In this document: positions 7,933 to 16,659 of the stretch, piece by piece
Layout: each line of letters begins with the position of its first letter
How positions within the stretch are numbered: position 1 is the first letter of the stretch
DNA from: Afipia massiliensis
GTDB taxonomy: Bacteria > Pseudomonadota > Alphaproteobacteria > Rhizobiales > Xanthobacteraceae
Assembly: GCF_014203115.1 (NCBI RefSeq)
Contig: NZ_JACHIJ010000001.1
Coordinates: forward strand, 682,001 to 746,000
Direction: 5' to 3'
Length of the DNA: 64,000 nucleotides
The notes under the pieces: generated by a model
Told to the model about the DNA's origin: nothing
Seen by the model: the letters and a program-made list of their open reading frames with translations, nothing else
Database searches by the model: none
Program-made: the position numbers and the translations under genes

Positions 7933-9474
7933 TCAGCTTGCGGCACTTGCGCGATTGCCGGGCGCGGCAAAGGCCGCGGCTAGAAGTTCGAATTCCTTGG
8001 GCAGCATATCCGCCAGCACCTCGACATGAGGAATGATGTTCGCGCCGGCGATGAAACCAAAATCGAGCTGATCGCGATAGCTCTGCACCGTGATGTTCAA
8101 CGCAAGGCCATGTGTCGAGATCGACACCGGGAAGATATGCAACAGCTCGGCGCCTACCGCATAAAGTGTCTGCCGCGGACCGGGCACGTTGGAGATCGTT
8201 ACATTCGCCGTCGGCGGAAGCACATCGGACAGGTTGGAGCGGCTGTAGAGCAGCGCCAGCACCTGGATCAGCATCGGAGCACCCAGCATCGCAACGTTGG
8301 AAACCGACGGCATCAGCGCGCGCAGCGGATGCGACATTTCCTTTGATTTCGCCGACTGCGCGATGATGGCCTCGAGGCGCTCCTTCGGGTCCTCGATGTT
8401 GGTCGCCAGCGAGCAGATCATCCCGAACACCTGATTGTTGGCGTCGGTGTTGCCTTCCTCGCGCAGCGAGATCGGGACTGCTGCTGTCAGCGAGCGGCTC
8501 GGCAACCCGCCGTGTTCGAGCAGATACCGGCGCAGCACGCCGCTCGACAGTGCCATCACGACGTCGTTGAGCTTTCCGCCGGCCTGTTTCCCGATCGCCT
8601 TGGCTTCCGGCAGCGAGATCGAGACGCCCGCGAAGCTTCGCTCCGAAGAGATCGACTTGTTCAGCATGGTCGGGGGTGACACCATGCTGGCAAGGCTTTC
8701 CCGTGACTTAGGATCGGAGACCTTCGCCACCATGTCGCGGATACTTTTGACGGTTTCGGGAACACCGCCAATCATCCTGATCCCGCTCTCGATCTGGAAC
8801 ATCGCGTTGTCAAATAACACAGAGCCAAGATCGCTCTTGCCGGTGCGCGGCAGATCGAAGCTTTTCGCCTTGGTGGCGTCCAACGGCTGGCGCCAGAGCT
8901 GGGTATAGGAATCGAGCATGTTGGCTGCAATATCGCGCGGTTCATTCGCTGGCTTATTCGGAACGGCCTTTGGAAATTCGCGCGGCACCGGCGTGATGTC
9001 ATAGATCATATTGGTCAGTGCAGCACCCGCGCCACCGTCGATGCAGGCATGGTGCATCTTGGAGTAAAGCCCGACCTCGTTGTCCTTCATGCCCTCGAAA
9101 ACATAAAACTCCCAAAGCGGGCGAGCCCTGTTGAGAAGCTTGGCATGGATCCAACCGACGGTCTCCTCAAGCGTCTTTCGATCCGCGGGTGCCGGAAGAC
9201 TCGCGCGGAATATGTGACGGTTGATGTTGAACTGATCGTCCTCGACCCAGCTTGGATTGTCGATGTCGAGGGGCGCCTTCTCCAGCCGCGCCTTAAGGAT
9301 GGGAGCTACATGAAGCCGGCCCGCAATCATCTTCTTAAAGTCTTCGAAGAAGTTGCCCTGATAGCCATCCTTCAGCTTGAAGATCGCCATGCTTCCGACA
9401 TGCATCGGCATCTCGGGCGTTTCGAGATAGAGAAACGACGCGTCCATCGAGGACAGCTTCTTGGCGTGGCTCAT
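7933..9474 (-). CDS. Wax ester synthase/diacylglycerol O-acyltransferase (WS/DGAT)
   Basis: 513 residues. The condensation-type active site MHHACIDGG has His141, His142 and Asp146 of the HHxxxDG motif. PLWEFYVFEG (119-128), the LNDVVMA segment in the C-terminal domain and the NVPGPR motif are also family marks. The enzyme joins acyl-CoA to a fatty alcohol or diacylglycerol, giving neutral lipid for storage. GGGAGGG lies a few bases before the ATG. It is the first gene of a likely WS/DGAT-epoxide hydrolase-(CYP102) transcription unit. WS/DGAT genes are typical of actinobacteria and some gammaproteobacteria and are less common in alphaproteobacteria. In vivo products are unknown. Confidence 0.93.
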   Translation of the reverse strand: MSHAKKLSSMDASFLYLETPEMPMHVGSMAIFKLKDGYQGNFFEDFKKMIAGRLHVAPILKARLEKAPLDIDNPSWVEDDQFNINRHIFRASLPAPADRKTLEETVGWIHAKLLNRARPLWEFYVFEGMKDNEVGLYSKMHHACIDGGAGAALTNMIYDITPVPREFPKAVPNKPANEPRDIAANMLDSYTQLWRQPLDATKAKSFDLPRTGKSDLGSVLFDNAMFQIESGIRMIGGVPETVKSIRDMVAKVSDPKSRESLASMVSPPTMLNKSISSERSFAGVSISLPEAKAIGKQAGGKLNDVVMALSSGVLRRYLLEHGGLPSRSLTAAVPISLREEGNTDANNQVFGMICSLATNIEDPKERLEAIIAQSAKSKEMSHPLRALMPSVSNVAMLGAPMLIQVLALLYSRSNLSDVLPPTANVTISNVPGPRQTLYAVGAELLHIFPVSISTHGLALNITVQSYRDQLDFGFIAGANIIPHVEVLADMLPKEFELLAAAFAAPGNRASAAS

Positions 9475-9590
9475 CTAACCCTCCCGTTTCAACGAGACCA
9501 TGACGCTTGCGGGTTCTTGCCGCGTTTCGCGCTTCATGATCCGATTTGCCGTTGTCGCCTTTCCGGCGATTCTCGCTCGGCCGTATTCTT

Positions 9591-10391
9591 TTATGCGCCG
9601 ACTTTCTCCGGACGCGCATAGGCCAGTGCAAACGGCCCCGAGCGATCGAACGGATGAAATTCGCCTTCCCGTTGCGCAAGACGATCGGCTACAGCCCACA
9701 GCGCCGCGGCATTGACGCCAATTCCGATATGGCTCGCGAGCGAGATTTCGATGTTTTCCGCCGTATCGTTTTCGCGGACAAGGCAGGTCCGCCAGTTCAC
9801 GATCCCATCGGCACGGGTAAAGAGCGACGACGTCGGCACCGGCAGATCACCAGCCAGCGACTGAATGTCTTTCATGTCGGCCTCTTCGATGGTCTCGCCC
9901 GACACCATTTCGTAGACGCGCTTGGCATTCGTCGCGGTGATATCGCCGGCAAACGGGGTGCCTAACGTCACGACATAACGAACCATGTCCGGCATCCGCA
10001 AAGCCAGATCACGGGCGTAAATCCCTCCCAGACTCCAGCCGACGAGACTGACCTTGCGGCCGGTCGCAGCGTGAACACTGGTCAGCAATTTGCCGAGCTT
10101 GTCGCGCATGCTGTAGACGCCACCGGTGTTCCGTCCGAAGCCCCACGGATGGGTGGAGAATCCGAGCAGGTCGAGATAGCGCCGCAGGATCAGGGTGGAG
10201 ACATCGCTGGCCAGCAGGCCCGGCAAGACCAAAACCGGATGGCCGTCACCGCGCGGGGCTGTCAGAAGCGCAGGCGCCATCAGCAATGTCGCATTCAGTT
10301 CGAAAACGCCCCGTCCCTCGGCAAGAAACAAACCGAGATTTGGCGGGCGTAGCCGGCCCTTTTCGGCGAGGTGGCTCTCGTTAGCTGTCAT
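9591..10391 (-). CDS. Alpha/beta hydrolase, lipase-like
   Basis: 266 residues from the ATG at 10391; an upstream in-frame TTG at 10409 lacks support, while AGG lies near -9 of this ATG. The fold shows in HPVLVLPGLLASD (oxyanion region), nucleophile elbow GWSLGG and the following TLGTPFAGD, a pattern seen in PGAP1/triacylglycerol-lipase-like esterases. The His late in the chain is probably within ISLASHIGIGVN. No signal peptide is seen, so it is cytoplasmic. It sits upstream of the WS/DGAT on the same strand with a 116-base gap (9475-9590) in which I see no feature. A role in neutral lipid or polyester turnover fits the neighbourhood but is unproven. Confidence 0.82.
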   Translation of the reverse strand: MTANESHLAEKGRLRPPNLGLFLAEGRGVFELNATLLMAPALLTAPRGDGHPVLVLPGLLASDVSTLILRRYLDLLGFSTHPWGFGRNTGGVYSMRDKLGKLLTSVHAATGRKVSLVGWSLGGIYARDLALRMPDMVRYVVTLGTPFAGDITATNAKRVYEMVSGETIEEADMKDIQSLAGDLPVPTSSLFTRADGIVNWRTCLVRENDTAENIEISLASHIGIGVNAAALWAVADRLAQREGEFHPFDRSGPFALAYARPEKVGA

Positions 10392-10533
10392 TGCGACCTG
10401 CCCGGGCAAACAACTTCACTGAACACGCCTTTTACTGCTCCGCATTGAGGCAGTCCGCTCAGTCTAGAAGCATGTCAGGCCTCATGCCAATCGGCTTTCG
10501 TTGAAAACGGCGGCGTGGTGAATTTTATTGCTC

Positions 10534-10559
10534 TGCAGCATGTTCCGGAACATGTTGCA
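10534..10559. promoter_or_regulatory. Near-perfect 26-base palindrome, candidate operator
   Basis: The core CATGTTCCGGAACATG (10539-10554) is a perfect 16-base palindrome. It is flanked by TGCAG on the left and TTGCA on the right, so the dyad extends to 26 bases with a single non-complementary pair. It lies between the divergent lipase-like gene (start 10391) and the Pat-like gene (start 10669), 110 bases before the latter. The half-site ATGTTGC also occurs in the palindrome before the phasin gene (203-218), with shorter spacing. The regulator is unknown. The rest of 10392-10668 shows no gene I can support. Confidence 0.55.
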
Positions 10560-10668
10560 CAGTGCCGGCATACGGGGAATCGCATGCGACCCGATGCCCT
10601 TGGACCGCCTCCGACGCATTTCCCGCACAATTGCGATAGCCTGTGACGACGATGGCCCGAGACCTTTC

Positions 10669-13371
10669 ATGAGCACGTACCGCCTCGACCACCTTTTTGC
10701 GCCGCGCTCGATCGCGCTCATCGGCGGAAGCCCGAAGCATGCCTCCGTTGGCGGTTCAACGCTCCGCAACCTGCTCGGCGGAGGCTTCAGCGGACCGATC
10801 CATATCGTCAACCGCAAGTATGCCGAAATCGAAGGCATCAAGACGCTCCGCGATATCAAGGACATTCCGGGGACGCCCGACCTCACGATCATCTCCACAC
10901 CGCCCTCCGCCATTCCAGGGGTCGTGAAAAGAGCCGGCGCGCGCGGGTTTCCGGCTGCGATGGTGCTCTCCGCCGGTCTGGGTCTCGGCACCGGCTCGTA
11001 TACGGAAGCCATCGCACAGACCGCACGAACGACAGGGTTGCGCCTGATAGGCCCATCGCTGGGCGTGCTGGTGCCGCGTATGAAGTTGAACGCCAGTTTT
11101 GCGTCGCGCCTGCCGCAGGACGGCGACCTTGCGCTGATTTCACAATCCGGAGCGATCTCGACCACGCTGGTCGAATGGGCCGCAAACCGAAACGTCGGAT
11201 TTTCCGCCATCGTCTCGATGGGTGAGAATCTCGACGTCGATTTCGCCGACCTGCTCGACTATTTCGCGCTCGACTCCGACACCCGTGCCATCCTGCTTTA
11301 CGTCGAGTCGATCAGCGATGTGCGAAAGTTCATGTCGGCGGCGCGGGCCGCTGCGCGCGTGAAACCTGTAGTGGTCATCAAGTCCGGTCGTCACACCCAG
11401 GGCGCGCGCGCGGCAGCAACCCATACCGGCGCATTGGCTGGATCGGACGCCGTCTACGATGCTGCGTTCCGACGGGCGGGACTGCTGCGCGTGCTCGACC
11501 TCGACGAACTGTTCTCCGCTGCGGAAACGCTAGGCCACCTGCAATCGTCACATGGCCACCGGCTTGCGATCGTCACCAACGGCGGCGGACTTGGCGTCCT
11601 CGCGGTGGATCGCCTGATTGATCTTGGCGGAGAACTCGCTGGTCTTTCCGAAGACGTCAAGAAAGGCCTCGACAAAGTTCTGCCGGAGCGTTGGTCAGGT
11701 GCCAACCCTGTCGACATTCTCGGCGACGCCGACGGCGAGCGTTACGCGAAAGCCTGCGAACTTGTGCTGGGCGACACCGCCAACAACGCGGTTCTGATCA
11801 TGAATGCGCCGAACACACTGGCGCCTCCGGTTGAATCCGCGCAGGCCGTGGTCGCCGCAGTTAAAAAGTATCGTGCCGAAACCTACTCCCGTAAACCGGT
11901 GTTCGCCGCCTGGGTCGGCGATAGCGGCGCCAGCAGTACTGTCTTCGGCGAAGCTGGCATCCCGCACTTCTCCAGCGAAGCCGATGCTGTGCGCGGCTTC
12001 ATGCATATCGTCCGTTATCGTGAAGGTCTGGACGTTGCGATGCAGACGCCGCCCAGCCTGCCGGAAGACTTTGCACCGGATGTGGCGGCTGGGCGCGCAA
12101 TCGTCCAGAACGCGTTGAAGGATAAACGCGGCTGGCTTAATCCGATCGAGATCACCGAACTGTTCGCCGCCTACGCGATCCCGATCGCCTCGGCCACGCT
12201 GGCGCGTGATCCCGATCAAGCCGCACGCGCAGCAACCGCGATCCTGGCCGCAGGCAACACCGTCGTCGTCAAGATCAGTTCACCCGACATTTTGAACAAG
12301 TCCGACGTCGGCGGCGTGCGGCTGAACCTGACCAGCGAGCGCGCAGTCCATGCCGCAACCGAAGAAATCCTGCAACGCGCCGCCAAGATGCGGCCCAAGG
12401 CCCGTATCGATGGCGTCACCATCCATCCGATGATCCTGCGCCCACGTGCGCGCGAACTGATCGCCGGTCTTGCAGACGATCCGAGCTTTGGTCCCGTCGT
12501 GGTGTTCGGGCGCGGCGGCACCGCTGTGGAAGTCATCAACGACAAGGCGCTTGCGCTTCCACCGCTCGATCTCAATCTGGCAAGGGATCTGATTGCGCGT
12601 ACCCGCGTCTCACGCATTCTGAAGAGTTACCGCGACGTCCCGGCGGCGGATGAAGGCGCTGTCGCGCTGCTACTGGTGAAGATCGCGCAAATGGCAGCGG
12701 ATTTGCCCGAGATTCGCGAGCTCGACATCAACCCCCTGCTCGCAGACAAGGATGGCGTGATCGCTGCGGATGCCCAGGTGTCAATCGCGCCGCTGAGCGA
12801 TGCGATCCGTGGCTCCGGCCATTACCGCTTTGCGATCCGGCCCTATCCAAAGGAATGGGAACGGCACATAACGCTCAAGGATGGCAAGCACATCTTTGTG
12901 CGCCCGGTCAGGCCCGAGGACGAGCATCTCTATCCGGAGTTCTTTTCGCACGTCAGCCAGGAAGACATCCGGCTGCGGTTCTTCTCCGCGATGAAAGAAT
13001 TGACCCATCCGTTCATCGCCCGCCTGACGCAACTCGACTACGCACGCGCGATGGCCTTCGTCGCCATCGAGGAAACCACCGGAAAGATGCTGGGCGTGGT
13101 GCGCCTTCACACCGATGCTGACTTCGCCAGCTCGGAATTTGCCGTGCTTGTGCGGTCCGACCTCAAGGGCGTCGGCCTCGGCTTGCTGTTCATGAAAATG
13201 ATTATCGAGTACGGCAAAGCGGAAGGCGTCCGCGCTATCCGGGGCCAGGTGCTGAGCCGAAACAACAGAATGCTGGACATGTGCCGGCGGCTCGGATTCG
13301 AGGTTCGTCCCGATCCGCAGAACTCGGATATTTCACTCGTCGTTCTGCCGCTCGGTATGCAAGCGAAATAG
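10669..13371 (+). CDS. Pat-type bifunctional protein: NDP-forming acyl-CoA synthetase domains fused to GNAT acetyltransferase
   Basis: 900 residues from the ATG at 10669, where family homology begins (MSTYRLDHLFAPRSIALIGG). Order: CoA-binding domain (10-130), succinyl-CoA-synthetase-like domain (130-460), ATP-grasp domain (about 485-715) and a C-terminal GNAT domain (about 745-895, RPVRPEDEHLYPEFF then RSDLKGVGLG). This is the layout of Pat/YfiQ protein lysine acetyltransferases, which inactivate acyl-CoA synthetases by acetylating the catalytic lysine; Rhodopseudomonas palustris Pat is a studied relative. Unlike enteric Pat as I recall it, the phosphohistidine segment is kept (THTGALAG, His252), so synthetase activity cannot be ruled out. 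It is monocistronic, with a terminator near 13480. Confidence 0.88.
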   Translation: MSTYRLDHLFAPRSIALIGGSPKHASVGGSTLRNLLGGGFSGPIHIVNRKYAEIEGIKTLRDIKDIPGTPDLTIISTPPSAIPGVVKRAGARGFPAAMVLSAGLGLGTGSYTEAIAQTARTTGLRLIGPSLGVLVPRMKLNASFASRLPQDGDLALISQSGAISTTLVEWAANRNVGFSAIVSMGENLDVDFADLLDYFALDSDTRAILLYVESISDVRKFMSAARAAARVKPVVVIKSGRHTQGARAAATHTGALAGSDAVYDAAFRRAGLLRVLDLDELFSAAETLGHLQSSHGHRLAIVTNGGGLGVLAVDRLIDLGGELAGLSEDVKKGLDKVLPERWSGANPVDILGDADGERYAKACELVLGDTANNAVLIMNAPNTLAPPVESAQAVVAAVKKYRAETYSRKPVFAAWVGDSGASSTVFGEAGIPHFSSEADAVRGFMHIVRYREGLDVAMQTPPSLPEDFAPDVAAGRAIVQNALKDKRGWLNPIEITELFAAYAIPIASATLARDPDQAARAATAILAAGNTVVVKISSPDILNKSDVGGVRLNLTSERAVHAATEEILQRAAKMRPKARIDGVTIHPMILRPRARELIAGLADDPSFGPVVVFGRGGTAVEVINDKALALPPLDLNLARDLIARTRVSRILKSYRDVPAADEGAVALLLVKIAQMAADLPEIRELDINPLLADKDGVIAADAQVSIAPLSDAIRGSGHYRFAIRPYPKEWERHITLKDGKHIFVRPVRPEDEHLYPEFFSHVSQEDIRLRFFSAMKELTHPFIARLTQLDYARAMAFVAIEETTGKMLGVVRLHTDADFASSEFAVLVRSDLKGVGLGLLFMKMIIEYGKAEGVRAIRGQVLSRNNRMLDMCRRLGFEVRPDPQNSDISLVVLPLGMQAK

Positions 13372-13394
13372 ATTCCGCTTCCCGGAGATTGTTC

Positions 13395-13472
13395 ATGGCG
13401 CGAACTGTGATTTTCGCAGCGATCGCACTGAACACCGTTCTCCGGGCTTACACCAATATCCTGACGCGTTGA
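13395..13472 (+). CDS. Possible 25-codon ORF
   Basis: An ATG at 13395 with GGAG seven bases upstream opens a 25-codon frame (MARTVIFAAIALNTVLRAYT and five more residues) that stops at 13470-13472, at the foot of the hairpin ending the Pat-like transcript. The Ala/Val/Leu-rich start resembles a short membrane peptide. There is no homology evidence; it may be chance. Confidence 0.25.
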   Translation: MARTVIFAAIALNTVLRAYTNILTR

Positions 13473-13492
13473 GCGGCGCCGCAGCGCCGCTC
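13471..13492. terminator. Stem-loop between convergent genes
   Basis: GAGCGGCG (13471-13478) pairs perfectly with CGCCGCTC (13485-13492) around a 6-base loop and is followed by a short TTAA. It separates the Pat-like gene from the convergent alcohol dehydrogenase. No long T tract follows, so it may be a weak or Rho-assisted terminator. Confidence 0.6.
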
Positions 13493-13505
13493 TTAACGCA
13501 CATCA

Positions 13506-14558
13506 TCAGGGCACCAGCACCGCACGACCAACCAGCTTGCCCTGCTGAAGATCCTTCAGCGATGCGTCGGCTTGAGAGAGCGGCCGGGTGGTGACCGGGA
13601 TCGGCGCAATCCCCTTCTCGCGCACGAGATCGATCAACTCCTGCGTCTCACGCAGGTTGCCGACATAACTTCCCTGAATCGTAATCGCCTTGATCGGAAT
13701 GAGCGGCAATGCCCATGGCGCGCCGCCGCCGAACAGACCGACAACGACAAGCTTTCCGCCCTTGCTCAGGCAGTCGAATCCCAGTGCCGCGGTCGCTGCA
13801 TTGCCGACGAGGTCAATCACGCCCAGAATCGGTCCGCCCGCTTTCGACATGATCTGCTGCAAGGCATCCGGTGCGGCGCCGTCAACCGATGCCAGCGCGC
13901 CCGCCTCCTCGGCAGCCTTGCGCTTGTTCGCATCGATGTCGACCACGATGGCACCTTTGCCGCCCATCGCTTTGAGAAGCGACAACGCCATTAGTCCAAG
14001 CCCGCCCGCACCGAAGATCACAATGGGTCGGTCCAGAACGGTCTCGAGTTTCTTGATCGCGCTGTATGTCGTGACGCCCGAGCACGCATATGGCGCAGCC
14101 GTGACCGGATCGAGACCCTTGAGATCGAGCAGATAGCGCGGATGGCGAACCGTGATGTGATCGGCATAACCGCCATCGCAATAGACGCCGATCGAATTCG
14201 GTTTGACGATACACATGTTCTCGTCGCCGGCGAGGCAGGTGTCGCACTTGCCGCAGCCGAGCCACGGATACACCAGCCGGACGTCGCCGACTGCAACGCC
14301 TTTGGCCTCCGGCCCGAACGCCACGACCTCGCCCACCGTCTCGTGTCCCATGGTCAACGGCAGCGAGACGCCGCGATCCTTCAACGACAGCTTGCGGCCA
14401 TGGCCGAGATCGTAACCGCCCTCCCAGATATGCAGGTCGCTATGGCAGACGCCGGCAGCCTTGACCTTCAACAGGACCTGCGTGCCCTCCGGCTTTGGGG
14501 TCGCGATATCCACTTCGGTCAATGGAGCGTTGAATTCGGTGACCCTGAAGCTCTTCAT
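13506..14558 (-). CDS. Zinc-dependent alcohol dehydrogenase (MDR superfamily)
   Basis: 350 residues from the ATG at 14558, preceded by GGGAG; the open frame upstream to 14837 has no family homology. Catalytic zinc ligands appear in GVCHSDLH and MGHETVGE, and structural zinc ligands in the GCGKCDTCLAGDENMC block. A Rossmann motif, FGAGGLGLMA, and acidic VVDID at the next strand end point to NAD(H). It should oxidise primary or secondary alcohols or reduce aldehydes. It is divergent from a LysR regulator across 199 bases (14559-14757), which suggests local control, although I could not pick a clear T-N11-A site. With the P450, epoxide hydrolase and wax synthase nearby, a fatty alcohol or diol is a possible substrate, by inference only. 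Confidence 0.9.
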   Translation of the reverse strand: MKSFRVTEFNAPLTEVDIATPKPEGTQVLLKVKAAGVCHSDLHIWEGGYDLGHGRKLSLKDRGVSLPLTMGHETVGEVVAFGPEAKGVAVGDVRLVYPWLGCGKCDTCLAGDENMCIVKPNSIGVYCDGGYADHITVRHPRYLLDLKGLDPVTAAPYACSGVTTYSAIKKLETVLDRPIVIFGAGGLGLMALSLLKAMGGKGAIVVDIDANKRKAAEEAGALASVDGAAPDALQQIMSKAGGPILGVIDLVGNAATAALGFDCLSKGGKLVVVGLFGGGAPWALPLIPIKAITIQGSYVGNLRETQELIDLVREKGIAPIPVTTRPLSQADASLKDLQQGKLVGRAVLVP

Positions 14559-14757
14559 CGCGTATCTCCCGTTTCTTTTCCAGCCGCCTGGCGCGCGGAT
14601 TCTGTTCGGGCGGGAGTAGAGGCGAGCGGAGGCAGGCCTGTCAATACGGGCCACGCCATGCCCGCCGCCGCCAGATGAAACTTGGCCGCGGGCACCGGAT
14701 GGACTACGCAAGGCGGACCGGCAGAGGCTTCGCCGGCGAATATCGAGAGCAACTGCG

Positions 14758-15666
14758 ATGACCGACCAGTTTGACTGGAATCTCGTTCGATCGTTTCTGG
14801 CCATTACACGCACCGGCAGCATGACCGCGGCCGCCAAGCGCCTGAAGATCGATTATTCGACGCTCAGCCGGCGGATTGCCGCGCTGGAAGCGTCGCTGGG
14901 CTCCCAGTTGTTTGATCGGCGCACCAGCGGGTCGTCTCTCACTGAGGCCGGCGAACGGCTGCTCGAGATGGCCGAACAGATGGATCAACTTGCGACCTCG
15001 GCGGCGCAGTCGATCGGCGACTCGAAGCTTCAGGCCAACGGCGCGGTGCGGATCGGCACGCCGGACGGCTTTGGCACTAAATTTCTGGCGCAGCGTCTTG
15101 GCGACCTCAGCGACCGCCATCCCGATCTCACCATCGAACTCGTCGCAATGCCGCGCGAATTCAACCTCTCCCGCCGCGAGGCCGACATTGCGGTGAGCCT
15201 GACGCAACCGAGCGAAGGGCGGCTGCACTCGCGCAAGCTCACAGACTACGAACTCGGGCTCTATGCATCGCGCGAGTATCTCGCCATGCATCCTGCCATC
15301 GAAACCGCCACGGACGTGCCGTCCCACCGGTTCATTTCGTACATCGACGACCTGATCTTTTCGCCGGAGCTGGAATACGCGCATTTCGTGTCACCCGACC
15401 TGCGGCCTGCGATCAAGAGTTCGAACCTGATTGCGCAACTGAATTCCACCATCGCCGGCGCAGGCCTTTGCGTGCTGCCGTGCTTCATCGCGCAAACGGA
15501 GCCGGAACTCGTTCGGGTATTGCCGAGCTTTCGTTTGATCAGGACATTCTGGCTGTTGCTGCACAGCGACCTGCGCAACATCGCGCGCATCCGGGTCACG
15601 GCAGACTTCATTGCCGAACAGGCGGCTCAGGCTCAGGCGCTCTTCCTGCCCAAAAGCCAGAAGTGA
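14758..15666 (+). CDS. LysR family transcriptional regulator
   Basis: 302 residues. The N-terminal winged HTH reads FLAITRTGSMTAAAKRLKID then YSTLSRRIAALEASLGSQLF, the classic LysR pattern, followed by a linker helix and a periplasmic-binding-like effector domain (about 92-295). The divergent partner is the zinc alcohol dehydrogenase, the likeliest target. The effector is not predictable. Start ATG at 14758 begins MTDQFDWNLVRSF, the common opening for this subgroup. Confidence 0.93.
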   Translation: MTDQFDWNLVRSFLAITRTGSMTAAAKRLKIDYSTLSRRIAALEASLGSQLFDRRTSGSSLTEAGERLLEMAEQMDQLATSAAQSIGDSKLQANGAVRIGTPDGFGTKFLAQRLGDLSDRHPDLTIELVAMPREFNLSRREADIAVSLTQPSEGRLHSRKLTDYELGLYASREYLAMHPAIETATDVPSHRFISYIDDLIFSPELEYAHFVSPDLRPAIKSSNLIAQLNSTIAGAGLCVLPCFIAQTEPELVRVLPSFRLIRTFWLLLHSDLRNIARIRVTADFIAEQAAQAQALFLPKSQK

Positions 15667-15699
15667 AAAACTGGCCACCGCTGCCGTTATGCAGACTTC

Positions 15700-15714
15700 G
15701 AACGGCAACGCCGT
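15700..15714. terminator. Small stem-loop after the lysR gene
   Basis: AACGGC (15700-15705) and GCCGTT (15709-15714) form a 6-base-pair stem with a 3-base loop in the 64-base space between the convergent lysR and FecR-domain genes. There is no T tract; a weak bidirectional terminator at best. Confidence 0.35.
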
Positions 15715-15730
15715 TACCGCAACCGGGAGA

Positions 15731-16648
15731 TCAGTTGCCGTAGCAATACCCATAACAACCGCCTGGATTTGTATTCGGCGGCGGTTGGACCTGATTGGTC
15801 TGGTTCGACTGCGACTTGTTCTTGGCGATGGCGTTGCCACCATCGAAGATCGAGAAGTATCCGAGCGGATCCGTGCCCGGCGGCTTCGCCGGGTCGGTGA
15901 CGATCGTCTTGCCGAAGCCGAGCCGCGCGGCCATCTGGTCGGTCGGCAGATCGCTGATACCGCCGGTCTGCCCCGGCCCGCTGGTCAGCGCAGCCATGAT
16001 CTTCTGCAACAGGAAATCGGGGATCGGGAACGGCTCCGGAATGGGATCGTTCGGACCGGACACCCAGGTCATGTAGCCCGGCCGGACAATCACCGAACCG
16101 ACATTGTTCTTGATGATGACCGAACCGACATGGCCGATGACGATCTCGCCCTTCGCCTGCGACAGTTTAGGATCGGAGCCTGTGAAACCCGGCGGGATCG
16201 GATAAACAACCGTAGCGACGCCGCCGCGAATACCAAGCGTCGCAACCGGGGTCTTCACCGTGACGCCTGCAGTGTGGCTGATCTGCCCGCCGACAAAGCG
16301 CATCACGCCTTTGGAGACGGTCGCCACCATCTTGCCGGTCCCGGCAGCCGGATCGTAGACGTACTCGTCGATCACGATATTGCTGTTGCGGCCGACATTC
16401 AGCGTCGAGGTGTCGGGGAACATGATCTGCGTCGACCCTTGCGCCGACGTCTGCACCCTCTCCTTGTAGATCACGTTGGTGCCGATGGTGAGCGTGCGCT
16501 TACCCGCGCCCGGCGGCGTCCCGGTCGCGTCAAGATTGACAGCACCGACCCGCCCCGAATTTTGGGCCTCGGCGGCGGGAATAAGTGCAGTCGTGGAGAG
16601 CAGCACCGTCAGAAACGACGTAAAATATGTCTCTTTGGAAAATAACAT
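15731..16648 (-). CDS. Secreted FecR-domain protein
   Basis: 305 residues with a signal peptide (hydrophobic FLTVLLSTTALIPAAEA, likely cleavage after AEA near residue 28). A FecR-like domain follows (about 45-160): LTIGTNVIYKERVQTSAQGS, TSTLNVGRNSNIVIDE and VKTPVATLGIRGG are characteristic. The C-terminal half is rich in Gly, Pro and Asn and ends in GGCYGYCYGN, a small Cys/Tyr/Gly tail. No sigma or anti-sigma gene is near, so this is not an iron-signalling FecR but one of the stand-alone exported type. It follows the TPR/barrel gene by 11 bases and is probably co-transcribed with it. It may be the cargo or periplasmic partner of that barrel. Confidence 0.82.
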   Translation of the reverse strand: MLFSKETYFTSFLTVLLSTTALIPAAEAQNSGRVGAVNLDATGTPPGAGKRTLTIGTNVIYKERVQTSAQGSTQIMFPDTSTLNVGRNSNIVIDEYVYDPAAGTGKMVATVSKGVMRFVGGQISHTAGVTVKTPVATLGIRGGVATVVYPIPPGFTGSDPKLSQAKGEIVIGHVGSVIIKNNVGSVIVRPGYMTWVSGPNDPIPEPFPIPDFLLQKIMAALTSGPGQTGGISDLPTDQMAARLGFGKTIVTDPAKPPGTDPLGYFSIFDGGNAIAKNKSQSNQTNQVQPPPNTNPGGCYGYCYGN

Positions 16649-16659
16649 CTGCTGCTCCC

